64,000 nucleotides of DNA from Mucilaginibacter sp. PPCGB 2223 (GCF_001705515.1 NZ_MDJS01000002.1:744001-808000); one strand, 5' to 3'; counted from the stretch's first letter, positions 46,776 through 55,238 are shown. Numbers and translations: made by a program. The notes: generated by a model not told the origin, from the letters alone.

Positions 46776-47150
46776 TCAGATACGATAGTTACAGTTGAGG
46801 ATATAGATAGGATTTGTTTGTCGCCCCGGTGGCGGCCGTACCAGGTTTACCTGGTTTGCAGGCGCTGCCGGTAATATAACAGACGCTAAGTTTGCCGCAG
46901 GCAGGGCCATCGGCGAAACATCTTTGTCTTTGTAATGCGTGTAAGCGGCAGGGGTATGACTATCCTTTATTTTAAGACAGACTTTCTCGGTTTTACAGCA
47001 TTTGTGTTTGCCGACAGGTGATTTTTCGGCAGAGCCCAGGGTAAGTGAAACTGCAGCAAGCTTACCGCAACAATAAAAACGGTTAGCCACCATACCCAGG
47101 CAGGACAGCTGGTATACCAGGATCAATATGATGACTGATGCGCGTTTCAC
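46776..47150 (-). CDS. HYC_CC_PP-family-like protein
   Basis: 124 aa small exported protein, GTG start. A hydrophobic N-terminus (ASVIILILVYQLSCLGMVA) is followed by the hallmark spacing of the family: RFYCCGKL (usually HYCGG), KHKCCKTEKVCLKIKDSH, and RPPPG near the C-terminus. The Cys and His residues suggest metal binding. Homologues accompany Cu/Ag efflux genes in Bacteroidota, as here, and may act in sensing or in periplasmic metal handling. Function is not established. The gap to the regulator gene upstream is about 150 bases and may contain the operon promoter. Confidence 0.7.
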   Translation of the reverse strand: MKRASVIILILVYQLSCLGMVANRFYCCGKLAAVSLTLGSAEKSPVGKHKCCKTEKVCLKIKDSHTPAAYTHYKDKDVSPMALPAANLASVILPAAPANQVNLVRPPPGRQTNPIYILNCNYRI

Positions 47151-47297
47151 TTAACGAAGATAGTATTATTATTGATGAGTTTGATAAAATTTAACAAACC
47201 CATCTTAACATAATGGGTTCGCTGTTTCGTATTTCAAAGTTAGTCGGCACCCGCGCAAAATACTTACATCATTTTGTGTTCTGCTTATAAAATTCCG

Positions 47298-47864
47298 TTA
47301 AATCTGGTCGATCGGCTTCCGGGTTTGCGAATGATGGTTTTTAAATTCGGTGGGCGTGAGGCCGGTAACCGATTTAAACTGGCCCGACAGGTGCGCACTG
47401 CTGCTATAACCCATACGGTAAGCAATTTCGTTCAGGTTCAGTTCGCCATATCCCAATAGTTCTTTAATCTTTTCAACCTTTTGCTCGATAATAAAACGCT
47501 CGATGGTTTTGTCCTGAGCGTTTGAGAACAAACGGCTCAGATAAGCATAATCGCGGTTTAACCTGCCGGATATCAGTGCCGAGAACGTCGTGTTTAAAGC
47601 AGACAGGTCTGAATGGTGAACCAGTTCGACGATCGTGTTTTTAATAGCCTCAACCGTTCTGTCGCTTTCCTTATCAATCAGCTCAAACCCGGGTACTTTT
47701 AACGAGGCGGCTATGAGTTGCATTTGTTCGTGGTTAGGTTCGGGGGTAATCCCGGCTTGCCCCAGGCTAATATGGGATACGGTAAAGCCGAGGCCCTCCA
47801 GCTGCTGACGAACGATCATCCCGCAGCGATCGCAAACCATATTTTTGATATACAAAACCACCAT
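47298..47864 (-). CDS. HMA-like/AraC fusion regulator
   Basis: 188 aa. The N-terminal ~70 residues resemble a heavy-metal-associated domain: IKNMVCDRCGMIVRQQLEGLGF with Cys11 and Cys14 in a CxxC site. The C-terminal part is an AraC DNA-binding domain (SRLFSNAQDKTIERFIIEQKVEKIKE, LNLNEIAYRMGYSSSAHLSGQFKSVTGLTPTEFK). A metal-sensing activator of the efflux genes is the natural reading. It begins 6 bases after the permease stop and precedes the HYC_CC_PP-like, metal-binding and pump genes, all leftward. Confidence 0.9.
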   Translation of the reverse strand: MVVLYIKNMVCDRCGMIVRQQLEGLGFTVSHISLGQAGITPEPNHEQMQLIAASLKVPGFELIDKESDRTVEAIKNTIVELVHHSDLSALNTTFSALISGRLNRDYAYLSRLFSNAQDKTIERFIIEQKVEKIKELLGYGELNLNEIAYRMGYSSSAHLSGQFKSVTGLTPTEFKNHHSQTRKPIDQI

Positions 47865-47870
47865 ACAAAT

Positions 47871-49028
47871 TTAGTGCATTTTCAGGGTTTTTCGGCCACG
47901 TAAGAAATAAACAACGGATAATGGAATGAATACAAAATTGAGCCAGGTATTATAGTTCCATTCAAAATGCTGGCCCGTCATGGCCATACTGCCCTGATGG
48001 GTTTGAGGCAGCCAGTTTAAAGCAGCAAAAGAATAATCCAGGATCAGAGCAGTAAAAAAGATACTTGCAGCCATGGTGACGAACAACAGCCACATAGGTT
48101 TGCTGCCATAATAACTGCGAAAGACCATCAGCATAGGAATAGTTACCAGGTCGGACAGGATAAATGCGATCACCCCACCGAAAGATATCCCGCCATGCCA
48201 TAACACAGCCGCCATAACGATATTGCCCACCGAGCAGACAAAGGCAATAACTGCCACCAGGATACCCACAATTGCATTCCAGGCTAATACCAAAATATGT
48301 GGCAGTTGATGATCGGTCGTCAGGAACAGGCTTTGCCAAAACCTGTCGGGCACCAGCACCATCAGCACCGACGAAACAACCAGGCCGATCAGGATATCTT
48401 TTCCTACCATCGTCACATCCATAAAAAAATGGCCGCTTGCAGTTTGTAGTTTGTCGGCAACATTGGGTTCAACTATATCTGTTTTCGCGGGCATGCTATG
48501 GCAGCACGAAGGTTTCTGCTCGTGCTGATGGCTATGCCCTGAAGCATGATCGTGATTATGGTGGTTGCCATGTTCGTTTTGTTTGGTATGGGCCAGGGCC
48601 TGTTCTTTAAGTTTGGATGAAAATAACCGCCGGATCAGGATAGCGGAAATGACAATGAAAAATAAACCGCCAAAAACCTCACCGCCAAAAAACGACCAGC
48701 CCAGTAATGATACGATCACAATAAAAATTTCGAAAACCAGGTTCGTGCTTGCCACCATAAAAGCTACTGCGTTGGGCCAGGTGGCCCCTTTGATGAGCAA
48801 TGTGCGGGCCATCGAAGCAGCCGCATAAGAACACGACGACGAGATCGCTCCGAAAAAGGCCGACAAACCAAGCCCGCTGAGGCTGTCTTTCCCCAGCTTG
48901 TCCGAAATCTTTTTTGTCGGAACAAAAGCCCTTACCAGCGACGAAAGTATAAAGCCAAGCGCCAGGCCCCAGTAAATGTCCCAAACCATAAAGAACAGGG
49001 TGGTTGCTATTTTGATGATGTATTGCAT
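47871..49028 (-). CDS. Predicted permease with His-rich loop (ArsP/PF03773-like)
   Basis: 385 aa integral-membrane protein, about eight to ten helices in two halves. The conserved half-repeat signatures are FFGAISSSCSYAAASMARTLLIKGATWPNAVAFMVASTN and SVGNIVMAAVLWHGGISFGGVIAFILSDLVTIPM. Between them lies a cytoplasmic or periplasmic loop very rich in His (NHHNHDHASGHSHQHEQ) with CCHSM, a likely metal-binding segment. Such permeases handle arsenicals or metals; co-transcription with the HMA-AraC regulator points to copper or a related soft metal. Start chosen at ATG 49028; the frame runs to 49061. Confidence 0.85.
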   Translation of the reverse strand: MQYIIKIATTLFFMVWDIYWGLALGFILSSLVRAFVPTKKISDKLGKDSLSGLGLSAFFGAISSSCSYAAASMARTLLIKGATWPNAVAFMVASTNLVFEIFIVIVSLLGWSFFGGEVFGGLFFIVISAILIRRLFSSKLKEQALAHTKQNEHGNHHNHDHASGHSHQHEQKPSCCHSMPAKTDIVEPNVADKLQTASGHFFMDVTMVGKDILIGLVVSSVLMVLVPDRFWQSLFLTTDHQLPHILVLAWNAIVGILVAVIAFVCSVGNIVMAAVLWHGGISFGGVIAFILSDLVTIPMLMVFRSYYGSKPMWLLFVTMAASIFFTALILDYSFAALNWLPQTHQGSMAMTGQHFEWNYNTWLNFVFIPLSVVYFLRGRKTLKMH

Positions 49029-49280
49029 TTTACTTTTTTTATAAAGCAAAATTAGCCACACTTAAGTTTTAGGGTTTACGCATAACCGATCTTCTTTTAT
49101 AAAATTTTTGCCTGTGCTGTAAAACGGAAACGGTATACAGCCTATTAAGCTATGAGGAGGGATTAGCTTCGCTGTTCTGCTTTTGGGAGGAATCAAACCG
49201 ACCTGCCGCCGTTTGTTATCGCACACTTCCATTTTTATTTTGCCGCTTATGCACAAGGTGAAGTTTTGCAATGCCGCAAA

Positions 49281-49309
49281 TAAAAATGCCCCGGCTATTT
49301 GCCGGGGCG
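49281..49309 (-). terminator. Terminator of tRNA-Ser
   Basis: Perfect 8-bp stem GCCCCGGC (49289-49296) and GCCGGGGC (49302-49309), followed on the minus strand by ATTTTTATTT. It lies 17 bases past the tRNA 3' end. Confidence 0.85.
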
Positions 49310-49325
49310 ATACATTCGTGCGAAG

Positions 49326-49413
49326 CGGAGAGGGAGGGATTCGAACCCTCGATACACTTTTGGCGTATACACACTTTCCAGGCGTGCTCTTTCGACCACT
49401 CAGACACCTCTCC
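49326..49413 (-). tRNA. tRNA-Ser (anticodon GGA)
   Basis: Read on the minus strand: acceptor stem GGAGAGG with partner CCTCTCC, D-arm GTCTGAGTGGTCGAAAGAGC, anticodon stem with loop CTGGAAA (anticodon GGA, reading UCC and UCU), a long variable arm (about TATACGCCAAAAGTGTAT) as in class II tRNAs, and T-arm GAGGGTTCGAATCCCTC. The discriminator base is G at 49326. CCA is not encoded. All stems close without mismatch. Confidence 0.97.
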
Positions 49414-49733
49414 GTATCTGTAAAGGACTGCAAAAATATAATAATCCTGCATTATATCCATAAAATCTATCCGCTGTTAAATTTCTGCCGGGTATGTTAA
49501 TCAGGTTTTCAATTTATTGATTTTTACGGGGATTTAAAAACGTATGGTTTCCGGCTTTCAAGGTTTAATAAGTGAAGTGCTCAAGACATGCATTGCAGTT
49601 TTGAAAATAATTGTAAAAGCTTGCTGATTATCTGTATATTCACAAATACATCGACAAACAACCGGGAAAAAGTAAATGGATACCTGCCTTGATTGCAGGT
49701 GATTGGTAATTTACGTACATCATACCTACGGTT
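49414..49733. other. Region between tRNA-Ser and toxin-like gene
   Basis: 320 AT-rich bases holding the tRNA promoter on one side and the promoter of the following gene on the other. A small hairpin ACCTGC..GCAGGT lies near 49681-49700. No open frame with recognisable content; the antisense frames over the tRNA are coincidental. Confidence 0.4.
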
Positions 49734-51422
49734 ATGCGTACTCATACAGATAAAACACAGCAACATAAGAGCCAGGCTGCTGCGGATAATTTACCGGGAT
49801 TGAAAAGTAAAGACGAACGCCCGCATCAGTTAGGCGGGGGAGAAGTTACTTTGCACGAAAAAGCAAATGGCAGCGCACGGGTAAAACAATTGCAGGCTTA
49901 TCAGGCAATGGCCAACAGGCATTTATCCGCCGCAGCTCAGCGAAAACAAAATCCGGAGAAACACTTACCGCAAAATCAGGACCCGTCAGAACCTCCCGTT
50001 CAAATGGTAAAAAAGAGCGGGTTATACAGCGTGACCAAGGAGGCCAATATGAGAGACAAGGATCATGTTGAAATTATAAAACTGAACAGCGGCGAAACGG
50101 TAGAGGTGAACGACAGCGTGACCGAGGGTAGTTTATTTTCGACTCGGGCGTTTAACATCGGGAAAAAGGAACATTCCTGGAGCGCTACAACCGCGCTGCC
50201 TGTCAATACGGGCTGGGTGGTAGATGAGGCGCTGACCTGGGTGGGGCCTATTGTGAAGGCAGAGCCGGTCCCTCAAAAGGGATTGTCAAAAAGAGTCAAA
50301 GTCAAAAAGAAGGTCGTTGCTCCTGTAGACCAGCCTGTGGTGGTTAGCGGCGCCAAAGCGCCCGAGCCTGTGGTTATAAAGAAAACGCCCGTAGTTAAAG
50401 AAAGCGCTGTCGCAGTATCCGCCCCGGCTAAGGCCGTAGCTGTTGTGGTACCACAAAAATCGTTCGATCAGCAGGTTGAAGAATGGCTGGCCCAACTCAA
50501 TCCTATGAATGTTGAACATATTAAAGCTGTTAAGAAGTATTACCAGGATCGTAAAGCTGATCTCAGGGGCGTAACGCTTCAACGGATCAACACCTTCCTC
50601 AGGGTGCACGGGCTTAATACCGAAGACGCTGCAACTAATTTTATAGCAAATATCGAGGGCCAGTTTGAGGGTGCCGATGTTCGGGACCCGATGGTCATGT
50701 TCAGCCGGATTATGGTAGCTGTTAATCAGTCATTAACGGCGCTCAAGTACCCCGAAATCGCAATCAAAAGATCAGACAGTGTAACCGGAGCCGTGTTTGA
50801 GTTTAAAACCTGGGAGATGTTGGTGAACCCGGGATACAGGGCAATGGGCACCTCTATGGCAACTACATTGTATCACGAAGCCCGCCACTCAGAACAATGG
50901 TTCAAGATGATTATGGGCCAGTTACGGAAAGGCAAAAAAAAGGCGGAGATCGTTTCCGAAATGACCGTGCCTGGCAACATTGTAGATGCCGCCATCGAAA
51001 AAAGTGCCGCAGTGCCGGTTGCCGAAATTAATGCTACCGATATTTATCACCAAAGTGTATACGGCACAGGCAGGGCTAAGCGGGATGAAGTGCTGACAAG
51101 CGGAAAGTTGACCGATGAGTCGTCAAAAGAATATAAAGCATACCGCGCGCTCCCCGAAGAAGTTGATGCCTGGGATACCCAGGATAGGGTGGGCGAGTCG
51201 ATTACCGCGAGGATACAGGATCTGATCGACCTGATACCGACTGCTGATGAGCCGGATATTTTTTGCCTGTTGTTTAACAAGCTCGAGTTCCTTTGCAAAA
51301 TGGATAATAAAACCGATAAGTTAAAGCCTGTTGCACTGGCGAAGATCGCCAAATTGGGCGTTGATAAAATGGCCGCGCTTAAGTCGTATGAGCGTAATCT
51401 GCTCACCCGGCTCGCTAAATAG
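49734..51422 (+). CDS. Cargo-type protein with HExxH metallopeptidase-like domain
   Basis: 562 aa, no signal peptide. The start MRTHTDKTQQHKSQAAA, then ARVKQLQAYQAMANRHLS and PPVQMVKK, closely resembles the leader of DUF4157-type proteins associated with extracellular contractile injection systems, but the DUF4157 domain itself is absent. A small beta-rich domain follows (105-175), then an Ala/Val/Pro/Lys linker (180-245). Residues 248-562 are an alpha-helical domain with TLYHEARHSEQW: His381, Glu382 and His385 form HExxH. YRALPEEVDAW (Glu475 or Glu476) is a candidate third ligand, as in zincin families. A secreted toxin or effector protease is inferred. Lies beside a tRNA gene. Not linked to any secretion genes in this window. 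Confidence 0.65.
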   Translation: MRTHTDKTQQHKSQAAADNLPGLKSKDERPHQLGGGEVTLHEKANGSARVKQLQAYQAMANRHLSAAAQRKQNPEKHLPQNQDPSEPPVQMVKKSGLYSVTKEANMRDKDHVEIIKLNSGETVEVNDSVTEGSLFSTRAFNIGKKEHSWSATTALPVNTGWVVDEALTWVGPIVKAEPVPQKGLSKRVKVKKKVVAPVDQPVVVSGAKAPEPVVIKKTPVVKESAVAVSAPAKAVAVVVPQKSFDQQVEEWLAQLNPMNVEHIKAVKKYYQDRKADLRGVTLQRINTFLRVHGLNTEDAATNFIANIEGQFEGADVRDPMVMFSRIMVAVNQSLTALKYPEIAIKRSDSVTGAVFEFKTWEMLVNPGYRAMGTSMATTLYHEARHSEQWFKMIMGQLRKGKKKAEIVSEMTVPGNIVDAAIEKSAAVPVAEINATDIYHQSVYGTGRAKRDEVLTSGKLTDESSKEYKAYRALPEEVDAWDTQDRVGESITARIQDLIDLIPTADEPDIFCLLFNKLEFLCKMDNKTDKLKPVALAKIAKLGVDKMAALKSYERNLLTRLAK

Positions 51423-51472
51423 CGGGCCATGATCCTGATTTTTTTGTCACTCTAAAAAAATCCTGAATTTTA

Positions 51473-51504
51473 TTTGCGCAAGTAAATGCTTGCATTTATA
51501 TTTG
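51473..51504 (+). promoter_or_regulatory. Promoter of the ArsR operon
   Basis: TTTG at 51473-51476 (-33 box), a 20-base spacer, and TATATTTG at 51497-51504, an exact TAnnTTTG -7 box. The start point would be near 51511, only about 11 bases before the ATG. Confidence 0.75.
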
Positions 51505-51519
51505 CAAGCAAATGCTTGC
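51504..51519. promoter_or_regulatory. Operator-like dyad before arsR-type gene
   Basis: GCAAGCA (51504-51510) and TGCTTGC (51513-51519) form a perfect inverted repeat with AA between, overlapping the transcription start. A second copy of the half site, AAATGCTTGC, lies at 51484-51493. Fits autorepression by the ArsR-family protein. Confidence 0.7.
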
Positions 51520-51521
51520 TT

Positions 51522-51848
51522 ATGATAGCCCGTCGTGATGTATACCAGGCCATTGCCGACCCGACCCGCCGGTCGATCATCGGGATGCTGGCCGACAACC
51601 CGCAGAATGTAAACGCCATCGCCGAAAACTTTGAGATGACCCGGCAGGCTATTTCGCTGCACATTAAAATTTTGACCGATTGCGGCCTGGTGACTGTTAA
51701 AAAGACCGGCCGCGAACATGTGTGCGAGGCCCGGCTGGAAAAACTAAGCGAGGTTTCCGGCTGGATAGATCAGTACCGTCAGCATTGGGAAAGCAAGCTC
51801 GATAACCTCGAAACTTACCTTGAAAAACTTAAAAACAAAAAGATATGA
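51522..51848 (+). CDS. ArsR-family winged-helix repressor
   Basis: 108 aa. MIARRDVYQAIADPTRRSIIGML is the canonical ArsR start; the recognition region reads QNVNAIAENFEMTRQAISLHIKILTDCGLVTVKKTGRE. No Cys metal site is seen, so it is of the type that pairs with SRPBCC proteins rather than a metal sensor. The frame extends to 51486 but those codons overlap the promoter and operator; ATG at 51522 is chosen. It overlaps the next gene by 4 bases and probably represses the three-gene operon. Confidence 0.92.
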   Translation: MIARRDVYQAIADPTRRSIIGMLADNPQNVNAIAENFEMTRQAISLHIKILTDCGLVTVKKTGREHVCEARLEKLSEVSGWIDQYRQHWESKLDNLETYLEKLKNKKI

Positions 51849-52309
51849 GTAACCCGCAAACAGATACCCGGGACAGGGAACTCCGGTTATCCAGAACATT
51901 AAACGCCCCGATAGAGCTGGTGTGGAAAGTTTGGACAAACCCCGAACATATTTGCCAATGGTGGGGGCCCGATGGCTTTACCTGCACCATCAGTAAAATG
52001 GAAGTCGCCCCCGAAGGTAAATGGAACCTGGTGCTGCACGGGCCCGATGGTACCGATTACAAAAACGAAAGTGTTTTTAAAGAGGTGGTTCCCTTCAAAA
52101 AATTGGTTTATGAACATGCGTCATACCCGCACTTTGTGGCCACAATACAATTCACGGCCATAGGCGATCAAACCGGGTTGGACTGGCACATGCTTTTCGA
52201 CTCGCGCGAGGACTTGGTTAAAGTGGTAAAAACTTTCAAAGCGGATGTGGGGCTAAAACAAAATATCGAAAAGATGGCCGCTTATCTTCAAAATCACAAA
52301 ACCGTTTAA
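51845..52309 (+). CDS. SRPBCC/AHSA1-domain protein
   Basis: 154 aa START-like fold protein: RLSRTLNAPIELVWKVWTNPEHICQWWGPDGF is the standard N-terminus of the AHSA1 (Hsp90 activator homology) family, and LDWHMLFDSREDL and KTFKADVGLKQNIEKMAAYL form the C-terminal helix. These proteins bind hydrophobic ligands in a deep cavity. Almost always encoded after an ArsR-type regulator, as here, but the ligand is not known. Confidence 0.92.
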   Translation: MSNPQTDTRDRELRLSRTLNAPIELVWKVWTNPEHICQWWGPDGFTCTISKMEVAPEGKWNLVLHGPDGTDYKNESVFKEVVPFKKLVYEHASYPHFVATIQFTAIGDQTGLDWHMLFDSREDLVKVVKTFKADVGLKQNIEKMAAYLQNHKTV

Positions 52310-52319
52310 AAATTCGGCG

Positions 52320-53096
52320 ATGGAAAAAACAACAGGTTATGCCCCGGTAAACGGCATCGATATGTATTACGAAATATATGGCAGTGGTGATATACCGCTG
52401 GTATTGGTCCACGGCGGCGGCTCGACGATCGAAACCGTTTTTAGCAACATATTACATTTTTTTACTGAAAAACATCAGGTGATCGCCGTCGAGCTGCAGG
52501 CGCATGGCCGCACGGGCGACCGCGATCAGCCTGAATCGTTTAAGCAGGATGCTGCCGATGTAGCCGGCCTGTTGAAATATTTAAAAGTTGAAAAAGCCAA
52601 TGTGCTGGGTTTCAGCGATGGCGGTTGTACAACCCTGCAACTGGCCATCAGTTATCCGCAACTACTTAACAAGATCATTGTTGTATCTTCAAACTATAGC
52701 CGTGCCGGTATGATCGATGGGTTTTTTGAAGGTATGGAAAAGGCTACGTTTGCTGATATGCCGCGGCCACTTAAAGATGGCTTCCTGAAGGTAAATACCG
52801 ATCAGCGCAAGCTGGTCAACATGTTCAATAAAGACAGGGCTCGCCGCATCGCTTTTGAAGATTTTAACGAAACCGAATTAAAAGCCATTCATATGCCAAC
52901 ACTGCTGATGGTGGCCGATAAGGACGTGATCAGAACCGAAGAGGTTTTAAAACTGAGCCGGTTGATCCCCAACGCGCAGCTGACAATACTTCCCGGTTAT
53001 CATGGTACAATGCTTGGCGAGGTATGCACGGTTAAAACCGGCAGCAGGCAACCCGAAATTTCGGCAATACTGGTAAACGAATTTTTAGCAGCGTAA
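52320..53096 (+). CDS. Alpha/beta hydrolase
   Basis: 258 aa. LVLVHGGGSTIETV supplies the oxyanion region, LGFSDGGC (Ser99) is the nucleophile elbow, LLMVADKDVI the acid region and PGYHGTML the catalytic His. An esterase, lipase or C-C hydrolase is possible; the substrate is not readable. It lies 10 bases after the SRPBCC gene and completes the ArsR operon, so it is likely induced when the repressor leaves its operator. Confidence 0.9.
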   Translation: MEKTTGYAPVNGIDMYYEIYGSGDIPLVLVHGGGSTIETVFSNILHFFTEKHQVIAVELQAHGRTGDRDQPESFKQDAADVAGLLKYLKVEKANVLGFSDGGCTTLQLAISYPQLLNKIIVVSSNYSRAGMIDGFFEGMEKATFADMPRPLKDGFLKVNTDQRKLVNMFNKDRARRIAFEDFNETELKAIHMPTLLMVADKDVIRTEEVLKLSRLIPNAQLTILPGYHGTMLGEVCTVKTGSRQPEISAILVNEFLAA

Positions 53097-53108
53097 AAGC
53101 TATGAGGA

Positions 53109-53133
53109 ATCCGGCAGAGTTAACCTGCCGGAT
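53109..53133. terminator. Convergent terminator hairpin
   Basis: Perfect 9-bp stem ATCCGGCAG (53109-53117) and CTGCCGGAT (53125-53133), loop AGTTAAC, between the hydrolase gene and the convergent DUF4199 gene. The T-run is weak. Confidence 0.65.
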
Positions 53134-53144
53134 CGGGACTTTCT

Positions 53145-53684
53145 TTACACGGCCGCTGTTATGTTTTCTTCGGGTTTGCGTTTTAATATCAGCGCCGCAA
53201 TCAGGGTCATTATCAGGCCTACCGGTAAAACCTCGAGGTACGTGAGCAGGATGACACCGACCGGGGTTTTATACAGGTTGGCCATGGTTTGCATTTGCTC
53301 CTTTTGTTTGTTAAGCTCGGCCAGGGTGGCTCCGTGATTTTTGGCGCGCAGCAGTTCGTGCGCCATATATTTATCCATAAAATCGGGCATAAATACATAA
53401 AAATCAACCAGCCAGGCTGCTACATAAGCGCTCGACCCGATCAGCGCGATATATAGCCCTACTTTAAAAGCTTTCCCAAAAGTGATTGTGCCCCCATTGT
53501 ATTTATCCCTAAAGTTTTTTACCCCTACAAATACGAACGCAAAAGCTACGATCATGCAGCCGTAGCCCATCCACATGCTGGCTTCCATGTTGGGGTTGTT
53601 GTAACACGCGGTGTAAATGGTGGCCATCCACAATACAAAGATCAGGCCGGATATCGATCCGAATACCCATACAGTTTTTTTCAT
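53145..53684 (-). CDS. DUF4199-family membrane protein
   Basis: 179 aa with four hydrophobic segments (VWVFGSISGLIFVLWMATI, WMGYGCMIVAFAFVFVGV, VGLYIALIGSSAYVAAWLV, LEVLPVGLIMTLIAALIL). The block FRDKYNGGTITFGKAFKVGL after the second segment is the DUF4199 signature, and the Met/Gln/Lys-rich soluble helix before the last segment also fits. Common in Bacteroidota; function unknown. The frame reaches back to 53714, but ATG at 53684 starts the first segment. It lies downstream of the LuxR gene in the same direction. Confidence 0.8.
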   Translation of the reverse strand: MKKTVWVFGSISGLIFVLWMATIYTACYNNPNMEASMWMGYGCMIVAFAFVFVGVKNFRDKYNGGTITFGKAFKVGLYIALIGSSAYVAAWLVDFYVFMPDFMDKYMAHELLRAKNHGATLAELNKQKEQMQTMANLYKTPVGVILLTYLEVLPVGLIMTLIAALILKRKPEENITAAV

Positions 53685-53868
53685 GACGTTTAGTTTTTTA
53701 TAGTTTAACAGCACAAAGTTGTCTTGCCCGGATCATTTCGCGGTCATACTTTCGGGTGATTTTTGATCATCATGCCCAAATTAACCCTAAAGTATGAGTT
53801 CAGCCCCGGTCCTGAGCCGTCAGTTCTCAGTCTTTTTGACTCCGGGCTTTAGGCTCCCGGCTCCGCAC

Positions 53869-54357
53869 TCAGGGAATAATCCCCAGCCTTTTGGCCATCT
53901 CTATGGCCTGGGTGCGGCGCTTTACCTCCATTTTTTCGAATACCTTTTGCGAATGCGTTTTAATGGTATTTAACGATACGAACAGCCGGTCAGAAATCTC
54001 CTGGTTGCTCAGGCCCTCGGCCATCAGCCGTAAAACTTCCAGTTCGCGCCTGCTCAGGTTAAGCCTGTCGGCTTCGTGTTGGTTAACCTCAAAATCACCA
54101 TCAGCTCCATTGATATAAACTTGCTTTTCGACTACGATGGTTTGCACTTTGGGCTTGGTAAGCTTAATGGCAAGCCATACGCCAAGCACAGTAAAAAATA
54201 CCGCTAAAATGCTCATATAGGTTTCGAGCGCGTAATCGAGGATGAGAAAGCGGTATTCTATCCATTTTAATAAAAAAAGCAGCACTGCAAGTGCAATACC
54301 GTACAATATAATCTGCCGGTATCTGGTGAAGATGTTTTGGTGGGTTGTACTGCTCAT
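53869..54357 (-). CDS. Membrane-anchored LuxR-type regulator
   Basis: 162 aa. Two transmembrane helices near the N-terminus (IILYGIALAVLLFLLKWI, MSILAVFFTVLGVWLAI), a short charged linker, then a LuxR helix-turn-helix: LSRRELEVLRLMAEGLSNQEISDRLF and NTIKTHSQKVFEKMEVKRRTQAIEMA. No receiver or ligand domain is present. This places a DNA-binding domain at the inner membrane, so the signal may be membrane-borne, or the neighbouring DUF4199 protein may be its partner (185 bases downstream, same strand). Confidence 0.85.
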   Translation of the reverse strand: MSSTTHQNIFTRYRQIILYGIALAVLLFLLKWIEYRFLILDYALETYMSILAVFFTVLGVWLAIKLTKPKVQTIVVEKQVYINGADGDFEVNQHEADRLNLSRRELEVLRLMAEGLSNQEISDRLFVSLNTIKTHSQKVFEKMEVKRRTQAIEMAKRLGIIP

Positions 54358-54440
54358 GTGATTGATCTAAAATAAAATATTTTGGATACAAACCCTATCA
54401 AAATGCATCATAAAGTTTATTATCGCTATTTTAGTACACC

Positions 54441-55238
54441 ATGAAAATAGCCGTAGCCTCGCCGCCTTTCCCGGAATCTATAGATGATGGTTTGCGCCAG
54501 CTTGAACAGTTGGTGAAAGAGGCGGCAGAAAAAGAGGCACGCATCATTTGTTTCCCCGAATCGTATCTGCCCGGTTACCCCGGGATGGGTTATGATCTGT
54601 CAGACCGCAGTCCCGAAAAATTACAGTCCGCATTACAAACTGTATGCACCATCGCAGCCAGGAATCATATCGCCATTATTGTGCCTATGGACTGGTATGA
54701 GGGCGACGATCTGCTCAACATAGCTTTCGTCGTGTCCGCCACTGGCGACGTGCTGGGTTATCAAACCAAAAACCAGCTCGACCCTACCGAGGATAATATC
54801 TGGACCGCCGGAACAAAAAGGCGGCTTTTTGAAGTTGAGGGTTTGAAGTTCGGCATCACCATTTGCCACGAGGGTTTCCGTTATCCCGAATCGGTACGCT
54901 GGGCAGCGCAGAACGGTGCGGCTGTGGTGTTCCACCCGCATTTTACCGGCAGCAATACCGGTGGGGTACAGCTTACCGAATGGGGGCACCGCAATAACCC
55001 GTATTACGAAAAGGCCATGATGATGCGCGCCATGGAGAATACCATTTATTTTGTCAGTTCAAATTATGGCTCGCGATATCCTGAATCCGCCAGCTCCGTC
55101 ATCGCACCCGATGGCAACTGCCGGGCGTACCAGCCATACGGAACTACCGGCGTAATTGTGGCCGATATCGACCCTGCGGCAGCAACTGGTTTGCTGGCCA
55201 AAAGGTTTAAGAGCGAACTGTATTTTGATAATATCTAA
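54441..55238 (+). CDS. Nitrilase-fold carbon-nitrogen hydrolase
   Basis: 265 aa. The Glu-Lys-Cys triad is intact: Glu40 in IICFPESYLPGYPG, Lys110 in YQTKNQLDP and Cys142 in GITICHEGFRYPE. The family hydrolyses amide or nitrile bonds; the conserved NTIYFVSSNYGS region also fits. Specific substrate is unknown. Divergent from the LuxR gene, with about 80 bases between starts. Confidence 0.92.
   Translation: MKIAVASPPFPESIDDGLRQLEQLVKEAAEKEARIICFPESYLPGYPGMGYDLSDRSPEKLQSALQTVCTIAARNHIAIIVPMDWYEGDDLLNIAFVVSATGDVLGYQTKNQLDPTEDNIWTAGTKRRLFEVEGLKFGITICHEGFRYPESVRWAAQNGAAVVFHPHFTGSNTGGVQLTEWGHRNNPYYEKAMMMRAMENTIYFVSSNYGSRYPESASSVIAPDGNCRAYQPYGTTGVIVADIDPAAATGLLAKRFKSELYFDNI

Noticed and set aside
49062-49433. 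Frames across the tRNA-Ser gene
   Set aside because: They overlap a complete tRNA and its terminator; the apparent coding is accidental.
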